Origin: Diphasiastrum complanatum
Taxonomy: Eukaryota; Streptophyta; Lycopodiopsida; Lycopodiales; Lycopodiaceae
Reading direction: 5' to 3'
DNA: 64,000 bases
Assembly (NCBI GenBank): GCA_029204225.1
Contig: CM055093.1
Span: forward strand, 18,499,041-18,563,040
The position numbers were made by a program, and so were the translations under genes. The notes under the pieces are model-generated. The model was given only the letters and a program-made list of their open reading frames with translations. It was not told where the DNA came from and did no database searches. This document shows, piece by piece, positions 11,701 to 24,016 of this stretch (positions are counted from its first letter, which is position 1; each line of letters begins with the position of its first letter).

Positions 11701-14700
11701 CTCAGTCTGCATGGGACCGCATAAGTCTGTATGAACAAGCTCCAAGATCTCTTTGGCTCTATATGCTCCATCCTTGGGAAACTGCATACGATGATGCTTG
11801 CCCATAACACATCCTTCACAAATTTTTCTTGAAGATACAATATTAGGTAATCCTATTACCATATTATTGTCTTTTAGAACCTGTAAGCTTTTATAGTTCA
11901 GATGTCCAAACCTTTCATGCCATATCTTGCTCTCCATACTATCAGAAGCTGCACAAACCTGATGATCCAATGTCTTTGCATCAAGTTTGTAAAGTCGACC
12001 TTCCAACAATCCTTTGACCACAACTTTGTAACCTTTGTTTTGTCTGTGATGAGACACTTCTGATCATCAAACTCAACTTTCATATTTTGCTTAGTGATAG
12101 CAGAAACTGAAAGTAAATTCTTCTTTAAAGCTAGAACATAGAGAACATTCTTAATTTCTCCTATATTCCCTGAAGGGGAAAATGTACTCTCACTGTACCT
12201 CTACCTTTGATATTGTAAGAAGAATTGTCTCCAAGCTTGACATGTGGTGTCATATGTTGCGTTGCTCCAAAATCAATATACCAACAGTCTTCAGAGATCT
12301 CTGATGTTGAAGCTGAGAATAACTCATAGCATCCCACAGCTTCACTTTTGTCTTCCGTCTTCAATGAAGTTGCCTGACTGCTTCTTTTTGTCCTGGATAG
12401 CCTTCTTTTTCCTGCACTCAAACGCAAAATGACCATACTTGCCAATTGCCATTTCTCTTTGGATTAGATTTGAAACTGTCTCCTTTTTCTGTATTGTCTT
12501 TGCCTTCCTGCTTCTGATCCTTTTTGCCTCCTTTCTTCTTGCCCTTCTTACCTTGATTCTTGGAAAAGAATCCCAATTCCTTGAAGTCTTCTCTAGACAT
12601 CAGGTTTTGTCTTCGTAATTCCTCTTGAAGTAGCAAACCATTGAGCTCATCAAATGTCGGCGATCTCTCCCTCAAACTTAGTGTCATAACAAAGTTCTGA
12701 TATTGTAATGGTAAGCTATTCCAAACAATTTGTACTAGAGTATTATCAAGTACAATTTCACCTATAGAAGACAACTAATCTCTTAGATCCTTCACTCTGT
12801 TAATAAAATCTGTAATGGATTCTTCTGATTCCATTTTCAAGGTATGAAGCTTATTGTTCAAGAACAACGCTCGAGACTTACTTACCATTTCATATGTGTT
12901 CTTAAGGATATCCCATGCATCCTTAGGCCCAACTGCATTCCTGATCAGAGGAATCACCTTATCCTTCACATAAGTTGATGATATGATGCGCACGTTGCAC
13001 CCGTTTCGCAAATGCCTTTCTATCTTGATCATTGAGACCGTGAGCCATCACCTCTTGTCCCATGACAATTTCCCAATAATCTTTGTCCTGAAGGATATTC
13101 TGAAGTTTGAACTTCCACAAGCTGTAGTTAGATCCATCTAACTTGCTTGATTTTGGAAGAACAAATTCAATCAGACTCCCCATCTTTGTACAAAAATGAC
13201 AGGCTTTTTTTTTTACCAAGAATATACTTGCATGCAACAATATCTTCCTCAGATAATACCTGTCCAATTGTTGTCTTCCTTGGATATCACCTGTCCAGAT
13301 ATTGCATGCAACAATTTTTGAGACAGCTTGAAAGCAGCCTGTAATCTCTTCACGAGAAATGAGGCCCAATCATAGACTGTGTCCGATCCTCCCATCATTG
13401 TTGTCATGATGATGACCTGATGATCACAACCCGTCCGGATACCACCTTCCCTAGCTGCTGCTGCCCTCAGGAAAACCTGTCCTGATCGCTGCTACCTCAG
13501 GTACTGCCTGTCTGGTTGCTGCTGCCACCTTCAGATGAACCTGCACCACATAAAACCTGCACAAGAAAACACCTGTTCTGCTGTCCTGGATGTTGCCTCC
13601 CTCAGATCTGCCTGCCTGATACTGCTGCCTGTCCAGAAGCTACCTGCGCCAGATGTGACCTCCACCAGAAAAACCTGCACAGGATGACCCCCTCCACCAG
13701 ATACAACCTTCACCAAATAGCACCTCCACTAGATGCGATCTCTACCAGTAAAACCTGCAGCGCTGATCTTCTCCTTCCGTAGATCCCGATCTTAACGAGA
13801 TGGCTTTGATACCATGTTAAAATCGAAGAAATTCTCTAATCGGAGTAGACTAATCTTATTAGTACTTACACAAAACATCAACCACAAGCTGAAGAAGAAG
13901 AGAGACTGCAAGAAGCTCTGCTTCATAAGCTGGAAACTGAGATAACAATGGAGGTGGGCGCCCGTCTACTCTTATAGAGACTGCCCACAATGAAAAGCAA
14001 ATGCTATCCTTCTACAATAGCAGTTGAAATGCTAATTATGAAGTCTTAACAATAGAAATCTATGCTAACTTGGTTAAAATAGATTTCTATACTATTCTAG
14101 CAAAATTGGTACTAACTTAGGTACCTATACTAAAAATAGATAGCACCTATACTAAAAGTAGAAATAGGTCTTCTAGCACGCAGGTTGGCCTCTACAATGA
14201 ATTAATTAATCCATTAATTCCTAACAGGCTCTTTATAAATTTTGCTCCTTGGCAAAATAGTCGTCAATGCGACTATACTACGCCCTGGGTGCCTGTTTCA
14301 AACCGTACAAGGCCTTCGTAAGCTTGCATACCATAGTTTCCTTGCCCTTGTGGCTGGTCTATGTAAACTTCTTCAGCCAACTGTCCATTGTGAAAAGCAC
14401 TCTTTACGTCCATTTGATGTACCTCCCAATCATAGAATGCAGCCAATGCTAAAACCATCATGATACACATCATCTTAGCCACGGATGCAAACATCTCATC
14501 GTAGTCCAAGCCTACCTGCTGTGCATAGCCTTTGGCCACTAGCCTTGCCTTATGCTTTTCGATGCTCCCATCTGATTTGTATTTGGTCCTATAGACCCAT
14601 TTACACCCGATAGGACGCTTTCCTTTTGGTAGCTTCACCAAGTCCCATGTATCATTCCTGAGGATGGAGTCATACTCCTTTTGCATGGCTTGTTGCCATA

Positions 14701-17700
14701 CCTTCTCATCTGCTGCCTCGACGAATGTATGTGGATCTTGTGAATCCAAAATAGTGGTCATAAGTGCAAAGTTTGTTTCCTGGTGTCCATGTTGCTGGGC
14801 TTGCCTTTGAGATCTTCTTACCCCTCAATTGCTGCTTTCTCCCTCATCCAATATTATACCATCCTGCACAATTTGCCAATACCACTTGGGAACTCCTTCC
14901 TGCAGTTGGTGATGAACACGAGGAATAGGACTTAACAGCTTTGCCCCTTTCCTTCCGCTTCTTAGTTTCCTCAGATTCTTCTTCTTGATCCCTCATATGA
15001 TCATCTGGAGACTCCTCAATATATGGATGTGGTTCATCAAGTATTGGAACGAACTCACTTGTACCCTCCTCTTGTTCCTCCACAGGTTGCGTATGATCCT
15101 CTTCAAAGATCACATATCGACTTATGATCCTCTTCTTGCTAGTGAGATTATAAAGTCGGTAGGCTTTACTTTCCTCATTGTATCCCAAGAAAATACATTT
15201 TGTTGACTTTGCATCCAATTTCTTCCTATTCAAAAGAAACACCGTTGTGTGCATTGCCTCGCCCCAAAAGAGTTGGGCAACCCCCTTTAGCATGCACCTT
15301 GCACCCTCTACAATAGTTCGGTTCTTTCTCTCGGCTACGCCATTTTCCTGAGGGGTATGGGGAGTGTAAGCTGCCTTTTGATTCCATTAGCCTTACAAAA
15401 TTGCACAAATTCCGTGCTAATGTACCCTCCAATACGTTTGACCTGAGCATCTTTATCTTCTTTCCTGATTGCTTTTCTACCAAAGCTTTGAATTGCAAAA
15501 AGTACTTAAATACTTCAGATTTTTGTTTCAAGAAATAAATCCAAATCTTGCGTGAGAAGTCATCAATAAAGGACATAAAGTAATATGCCCCCCTTGCAGA
15601 TCTGGTTTGGGTTGGCCCCCCACAAATCTGAATGCACCAGATCAAGTATACCTACTGCCCTGGTGGTGCTTTCCTTGGGAAACTTTTGTCTTTGCTACTT
15701 TCCCATAGCGCAAGCCTCATGTATTGAAGAGCTTGGCTTAATGGCTGGAAGCCCTTCCACCATATGATGCTGGTTCAACACCTGCATACTTTGGTAGCCA
15801 AGATGTCCATACCTCTCGTTCCACAACATATCCACATCACCTCCTTTTGCTGCATAAGCATGTTGACTAGGGATAGAATTGTACAATCTGTATAGATTAT
15901 CTTCCTGTAATCCTTTGGCCACAACCTTCATATTATCACTCAAACCCAATACAAGACAAGAAGTAGCATCAAATTCCACTTTCATATTCTGTTGAGTGAT
16001 AGCTCCTACTGAAAGTACGTTTTTAGCAAGTCCTGGTACATATAAGACATTCTTAAGGACTTTGACTTCTCATGATGGAAGCTTTACAGGAACTATGCCC
16101 TTCCCCTGGACCTTGTGTGTTGAGTTGTCACCTAGGCACCTCTCTTGTCCATCACCAATCCCCACAAAGGTATCAAACCAATCCCTATGAGGGGTCATGT
16201 GCTTTGAAGCACCCGAGTCAATGTACCAACGCCCGATGTAGCTTGTGAGGCCAATGCAACATTAAATAGCTCAACTTGCCTTATGTCATTTTGCTCCTCT
16301 TTTGCAACACTGTCTACAACATTTTCTCCTTGCTTCTTTGTGCCCTTGGTTTGCTCTGCAAGCTTCTTCCTGCACTCAAAAGCAAAGTGACCATATTTAT
16401 CACAGTAATTGCAATTCCCCTTCCTTCGAGGTGTGGAAGAGGTACTTGAGGAGGATTGTGCTTCTGACATTTGCAAGTTCTCCATTCCTTGCTCAAGTGC
16501 TTGTGGTGCTCCTTTGTTTTTGCCTTTACCTTTCTTCTTCTTAGCTAAATTCTGCTTCTTCTTAGAAGCAAAGGCATGCTTTTGGAAATCCTCCCTCTTT
16601 GAGAGATTAACTCTCCTCATCTCCTCCTATAACAAGGAACCATGTATACCTCTTCATAGGTAGGGAATTTCTTCCTCACCGATATCATCATAACAAAGCT
16701 ATTTAGAAGTATAGAAAGCTGGTATCGAAGATCCTAAATCTTGGTAAGATTGTCAGTGACTGACTCCCCTGTCTCCATCCTGAGGGTATACAGCTTGTTC
16801 TTCAAGTAAAGGAGTCTAGCTGTATTTGGTGTTTCATATAGTGCACAAAGAATGTCATGCATCTCTACGCCCTTTGGCTGACCTGATTAGAGGAATAACA
16901 TTATCTCTTACAGACATGTTGATGATTCTGTGTGCCTTTTCCGCTCTCTTGATATAGTCCTTGAACTCAGGTTCTGATTTTGGACCAGGCTCCTCACCTA
17001 TCACAAGCTTCCAATATTCTTTATCTTCCAGAATGTTCTTGATCTTGAATTTCTAGACACTAAAATTAGTGTCATCAAGCCTGCTGGCTTCACTCAGCAT
17101 GCTCTCTGCAAGACCAGTCATAACTGGATAGAAATAATGCACAGAAGGTAAACTAGTGTTTGCACCCAACTAGGGTATGTAGCCACTTGCTCAATAACCC
17201 TCAACTTCTTGATTTGAAACTATCCCTCTATATGGCTGTCCTAGCCCTTGTCCAAGATCCAATTAGCACTTGCACTGGATTCCCCACTAGAGAACTCGCC
17301 CACCTTTAGCTTAAGCTGCTCGAGAAAACTCCAAAAAACTTCCTCCCAAATTAGAAAGTTTTTGAATCAATGTACTCCCCTTGCCAACAGTACTCCAACC
17401 ATGCAGACAAAAGAGAGATCAGATGCTCCTACAGAAAGTGCGCGCAATTCCAAGATAAGCTCCTCTCCAGGAATAGTAGAAATCTGATCAAAACAAGTTC
17501 TGGCTTTCACAACACCACAGGCAACATAACCTGCTCTGATACCATGACAAAATCCAAGGCCTAGCTATGGAGTATCTTAACAACATAGAAAGCACACCAT
17601 GAAAGCTTTAGAAAGCTAGCTATGGGGGAGTAGACACTGTTAGAAATAAATGACTATGCTACAGTTAATCCATAATGGTCAATGGTGATGAGGAAAGGCC

Positions 17701-19258
17701 TCCGTCTTTGGCACCTCCTACACCTCGTGGATCATCATCATCAACATCATCTTCTCCATCTTCGGAAGAACAAAAGAAGTGGGATAGAAGGGATGCACAA
17801 GCACATTCTATGGTTGCTCTTGCTGTGAAAAGATCTATCTTACCTCATATTAGGTCTTGTAAGACATCTAAAAGTGCGTGGGATACACTTTATACTATGT
17901 ATAGAGTCAAAAATCCAGCAAGAGTGGTGTATCTTAGAAATCAGCTTTCTTTGTTGAAGATGCAAGAAGGGGATCAAGTGACCAATCACTTGACGAAGAT
18001 CAAGGATCTTCGTGAGGAGCTTCTCAATATTGATGAGATAACTAAGGATGCTCAATTTGTTTCCATTACTCTCAACTCATTACCTTCATCTTATCTTCCA
18101 TTTGTTTCATCTTTGAGTATCTCCTTTGATGAACTTGTTGGGCTGCTTCTTCAAGAGGAGCAAACGAGGCAAAACTTTGCGGGTGACACTCAACAAGATC
18201 AAGCTTTCTTCACGAAAGGCAAGGGCAAAGGCAAGTCAAAAGGAAAGGGGAATCCTCCTTCCAAGGATGAGCAAAAGCCCGTTGGAGGTCAAAATGTCAA
18301 CACTCAAAAGAAGAAAGGGAAGTGCCATTATTGCAAAAGGTATGGGCACTTCATCAAGGATTGTAAGAAGAAGCTTGCGAAAGAGGAGAGTAAAGGAATT
18401 GATACTAGTGCTTCACTTGCTACTTTGGAGCAAGAGCTTGAAGCTAGTGGTGATCTCTTCAACCAAGACTATGCTTTTGTGTCTAATATTGCTTCTACTA
18501 GTACTACTACATCTATGAGGAATTCAGATTCTGTTTTGCAAGTTGCTGATTTTCAGCCCATTGAATGGGTGATTGATAGTGGTGCTACTCGTCATATGAC
18601 TTCTCGTAAAGAAGCATTCATTAAATTAGTGAAAGTGCAAAATGGAAGTAAGGTACAATGTGGGGATGATGCATCTTATTTTATTCATGAAATTGGAATT
18701 GTAGCCATCATTTTGCCTAATGGTGAAGAAAAGTACATTAAGAATGTGCTTTATGTTCCGGGAATCAAGAAGAATCTTCTTTCGGTTTCAACTATGTTGA
18801 AGCAAGGACTAGTTGTTGAGTTCAAAGAAAATAATGCATTGGTTGAAACCCTGAAAAGAAGGGGGCAGATTAATGCTGAGTAGTGTGCATGAACTGTTGC
18901 GACAGCTATGAAGTTACTCATGACAAACAAATAGGTCAGTAGAGAGAGAAAAACCAGGAAAAGGGCAAAAATGACTTTAAATCAGTGCAAATAAGCCTGA
19001 ATGTCATAGGTCTGATTGTATGGATCAATATGCAAAAGAGAAGAAGCAGCTTCATTAATGTCTTCAGTACCAAATATCCAAGCAATTTAAGTGGCTCGTG
19101 GGAGGATGAAAATGTGTTGTGAGAATTGATGAACCAACTATGTCTATCTAGAAGGTAGCTCCTTGTTGTAACATAAGCTGTCTAGTCAGCCTAATAAAGG
19201 AGGCCTATCATAGTTGTGCTCAGTACTGACATTCAGATAATGAATGAGAGAGCGAGCG

Positions 19259-19311
<53 letters not shown>

Positions 19312-21918
19312 ACAAGCTATAGTACTCGCTCCACGACAAATGCTGGGACCCAGTAGCTCTGCTTTAAACTATTTTTTGTGAAAGTACAGGAATGGGATCA
19401 TATAGAGTCAGAAGAAGAATATGGTGCTGATTACATTGAGGGGCCACCAGAAATAATATGGCAGGGGAACGAAATTATTGTGAAGAAGCGTAGAGTAAAA
19501 GTGCCAAAGGAGCCATCATCAATATGTAAAGACCTGGTACGATTATTTGCATTTGGGTTTTGTCATTTACATGAGTGTATGGCAATAGAAGAGGGTGAAA
19601 CTGGTGTTTGCTTTTTTAATCTTATGATTGAGCTTATTTAACTGGTTTCCTTTTTTTCTTGTTTTTGGAAGGATGATGAGCAGCCTATATCGAATCCTTT
19701 ACCACCCCAAAGTGCGGCATTTGCTGCTCATAGGGATCTGACGGTTTCAAAAACGCCGTCTCTTTTGTATGAGAGTTTTGAACAAAATCCTAATTTTGGT
19801 ACTGAACAGGTCAGTCTTTGGTTGATATTGATGTTTCATCATAAAGTTCTGTTAATTTTTATCCATCAGCTAATAAAGGTTGCGAAGCTATTCTGTATTA
19901 TGACCTTTTAGGAATCTCTCATGTAGAAGCAGTAACTGATACCATATATTTTTGTGACGTGCTTTAACACACACTTAACCACCAGTTGAGTAGACATTTT
20001 TTCATTCCTCAACAAGTTTATGCTAGTTGTAATCCTATTCTAGACGACTTCTTTCTTGAAGAGACATTCTTTGCCTCCTGTGTGATGGGTGTGGACCCTA
20101 GATATTTGAGCTTCTTACAATGGGCTTTGGTTTTGCTTGTGTTCAAAAGTGTGTTGTCATGGAGTGGGATTCATGAAAATGAACAAAGTATGTAACTTTA
20201 AGTTCCTGTACGTTGATACGTTCGGTCAAAGTTTTTGATTGTGCTTAACCTGCCCAGTGCCTTTTTTTCCATTGTAACTGTCTGATTTCAGCTTTTGCCT
20301 GCTGGCATTTACTAATTATGTTGGATGCTTTCATGTGTTCCTATTCAGTTGTACCAAGTGCATTTCGTGAAGGGATTGCTGAAGCTTATTCTTGTTTTGG
20401 AACCTGATTTATTTTGCATATTGAACCCCTTGTCACTATTTCCTTTTAAGTTATTGAAGTTGTCCTTGCTCACCTTGTATTATTCACCCTTTTGGATGAA
20501 GATATTTAGCATTGTCCGGTTCTACTTGGATGTTTTATGTAGGATGACTTTTTTACTCTTACATGTTGTTGCAGGATAAGACACATTGTCCTTTTCATAT
20601 CAAAACTGGAGTTTGCCGCTTTGGAATCCGTTGCAGCCGAGTTCATGTGTATCCTGAAAAATCTTCTACCCTTCTTATGAAAAATATGTACACTGGGCCA
20701 GGATTGGCTTGGGAGCATGATGAAGGCCTTGAGGTCTGTATTTGTGTCAGCAATTTCAATCAATGGTCTGTCACAAATGCAATGGCATGACTGGAACCTT
20801 TTCAGTTTCTTTCTGTTTGCTAGGTTTCATGGAGTTTGTGGTCTATAGCTTTTCAGATTGAATGCTTGCCTTCTTTTTGGATCTCCGGTTGAAATGCTAC
20901 TACATTCTTTGTCCATTGAACTGATTGAGATCTGTATTTGTGTCAGTGACTTCAATCAATGGTCTGTCAGAAATGCAATGGCACGAGTTGAACGTTTTCA
21001 GTTTCTGAGGGTTTTCTAGGTTTCATGGAGTTCTAGCTTGTGTTTTTTCTTGCTTCAGAAAAATGCCTTGCCTTGAATTTTGATTGTTTATCCATCTTGT
21101 TTGCGGGTGCTTCTTTCACTTGTCTTACTTGCTATTTTGAGCTTGTTTTACTTTACCTGCCAGCGACTTCAATCTGAGCATGATTGCCATAGAATCTTTT
21201 CAGCTAAAGTAAAGGGTTGCATTTGTTTTCTCAGCATTCTTGATGTAGTTTTGATTGTCCTTTTGGAGATGTAGTACACACTTGACATTAGCACATAATT
21301 TGGCTATACTGTTTTCATTTGTTTAGAACTTTTGGCATGCCAAGACATTTTTAATCTCTTTGATTCCTTCTCTCCTGGGGACTCTTTCAGAACGATATTT
21401 ATTTTATGATGGCAAATATTTGTATTGATTTATTTTGGTTCTGGAGTCCATGCCATTGTTTTTTTCTTTGAGGTTCAGTTTATATATGAACAGGCTTTTG
21501 TGTTAAGTCATAAAACTGTTCTATACGCGCGTCTTCTACATTTTTTCTGTAGGCCGTGAGTTTTTTGAAAAACATTGAAGACGCCTTTTATATGTTGGCA
21601 TTTAATTTCAAGATGATTTGGTTTGGGTATGAAGCTTCATATTCATCATTCAGACATTAAAGGTGCATGTAACAAGCTTGCTTCCCAGCCTTTGTTTTCT
21701 TTGAATCTGAGAATTATACATTATAACTTACTACCAAAGAAGCTTTGCTCTCAAATACGCAATGGGTTGTCTGGAAAAAGCCTGGGTGACTACGTAGGCT
21801 AAAGCTGGAATATGAGAGGAGAACAATCCCGTATCCTGTCTTTGCCCATCTTTGCTGCATGTCTTCTTTGCAGTTACAGTTTCCTAGAGCCTAAAAACTC
21901 TTCAAATGTAGCTGCAGT

Positions 21919-21981
<63 letters not shown>

Positions 21982-23958
21982 GTGTCAAGCTCGCCTTGTA
22001 AGCAAACGTATCCTTCAGAGGTTGATGGCCATATTGTGCATGAACTTACTACATTTGATTATTTTAGGGCTAAGGGAAATGTCAGTGTTAGAATTTGGAT
22101 GTATCAAAATTTTGAAGAATTGAACATGTTCATGCCAGAATTAGTTCTGTTATCCACTTATTTATGTCTAATTTTCTTGAATCTTTATATCTGCTTTGTT
22201 TGTCGACTTTTAAAAGAGATCCTTGACTGATGTAGAATTTCATTGATCTTCACTGCGGAGAACACTTCGGCATTAACTTTTCTATGGCTATGTATGGCCT
22301 TTTCATGAGGTTGTTGCAATGAATGACAGCATACCGATGAGGAGGTTGCCCAACACTACGAGGAATTCTACGAAGACGTGCATTCTGAATTTTTGAAGTT
22401 TGGAGAGCTAGTCAACTTCAAGGTATAGCGATGTTTTTTGAAGAACAGATTTGGTGTTTAAATTTATTATGTTTGCTGCTTTGAACTTTGTGAACCTTTT
22501 TAAAATGATGTAGCTCTAAATGATTTAGAGACCTGGCCCTGTATGTGTTTTGCTATGGTTAGCCTGCCTCCTGGGGCTTGATCGATCCTACTTCTCTTTG
22601 GAAGAGCCTATAGGTATTAATAATCTACTTGCAAGTTTTTTAATTTTTTTGAGGCCAAAATGCATTTATGAATGATATGTTGATTTTCCTGGTATATTAC
22701 ATATATGAGTTTCTTATCAAGAAAATCAGCCCTTTCCCCTCTTAGATTTCCCTTTTGAGGCTTTAGAATGGGGAATTGGGTTGATGTTAACCCAACTAGG
22801 AAGCCTAATAGTGTGATCAACACACTTCAATAGGGCTGTTGAAAGCGCCCTACTGCTTGCTGAAAATCTGCAATTTTCCAGCCACAAATTTGCCCTAACC
22901 CAAAATAGGGTTTGCTGAATTTTGGGCGTCCTCCTACAAGTCTGCAAACCTGAAAAATCAGCGAAGTTAGAAGGCTCCAAAACCCAAATTAGAAGCAGAT
23001 TTTTTGGGCGCCCTCCTCAAGACAAGACTTGCTGAAAACTGGCTGCAAAAATCAGATTTGAGATGCTGATTTTTGGGCGCCAAAAATTGCTCCAAGATCC
23101 ATGATGGGCGCCCTCCTTCAACCTGAAAAGAGACAAAAAAGCTGATCCAAACTCCACTTGGAAAAATCAGCAGGATGCTGAATTTTCGAATCACAAAGTA
23201 GAGTAGCTCCTCTTTTGGTAGGGTGCCAACATACAAGCTTGCTGCAGATCCGGTTGCTCTGATACCATGAAGGAAAACAAGATCTAACTATCAAAGAATC
23301 TCTACAAGAGCCCAAGGCACCAAGATCTAACTATCAAACAATCTCCACAATTCAAATGAGGGAAGAGGATAGGCGCCCTCAAGGACCTGGATGTGGCCAA
23401 GTGCCAACGAACCCTAAGCTTAACCACGTACTAAATGTAGGGCATCCCCAAAAGTCAAGATAGGGCCCCTAAACAAAATTAGACCCCTAAGGACCCACAA
23501 GTCACTACATGACCAAAATTGGGTCCAACTGAAGTTAAGACAAACTTAACATGGCCTAAATAACTAAATACCCATGGTTACACGAATCTCGACCTTTTGG
23601 GTCAAAGTAACCTATGGATTAACTTTAGCATAATCATTTATTTCTAACAGAAAGCTCGCCAACGAGCAAAAGACATGGGCAAACGCCTCATCTACAATGA
23701 TGGGACAATGCTCTTTGTGGAAATTAAAAAGGGAACAACAAAAGTAGACGTAGAAGTAGAGGTAGAGAAATGAGGAGGGTTCAGTTGTTTTGTAAATGGT
23801 CATAATGCCATGTTTCCTAAACTATGTTGCCTCCTCATAGGATTTAAATAGTATTTTCCTAGTTAAGAGTGATGACGACACACACCCGTTTTGTTAAAAC
23901 ATACGTGACGTACTTTCCTGTCTTATATGCCTTTTGGCATGGAGAAGACGTTAAACAA

Positions 23959-24016
<58 letters not shown>

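Larger units (their letters stand above)
10186..14226 (-). mobile_element. Inner copia element with LTRs and target duplication, lacking RT and RNase H
   Basis: Two direct LTRs (10186-10593 and 13815-14226) bound the element, and GGCTC stands directly outside both ends (10181-10185 and 14227-14231), a 5-bp target duplication. By eye the LTRs differ by about 13 substitutions and one 4-bp indel. A primer-binding site abuts the right LTR and a purine tract abuts the left. Between them, on the - strand, lie gag, protease and integrase, and then a short linker ends at the purine tract. Reverse transcriptase and RNase H are completely absent. It is inserted into the reverse transcriptase of an older copia. 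Confidence 0.92.
7601..17638 (-). mobile_element. Outer Ty1-copia element, split by nested insertions
   Basis: Read on the - strand the order is: primer-binding site (17534-17545), gag (about 17100 down to 16195), protease and integrase (16245 to about 14844), reverse transcriptase (14761-14227 and 10185-9827), RNase H (8490-8080), purine tract and LTR start (8015). The reverse transcriptase is cut by a second copia at 10186-14226, and the RT-RNase H junction is replaced by a gypsy fragment ending at 9821. Stops and frameshifts occur in every domain. The whole lies antisense inside intron 1 of the RGH3-like gene. Confidence 0.8.

Noticed and set aside
13516-13782. Cysteine-rich 88-codon ORF
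   Set aside because: It lies antisense in the untranslated leader of the inner copia and derives from repeated CACCAGA/CCTGC words, not a zinc-binding protein.
17248-17487. 79-codon + strand ORF near the outer copia primer site
   Set aside because: It is antisense to the copia leader and has no similarity to any family I know.
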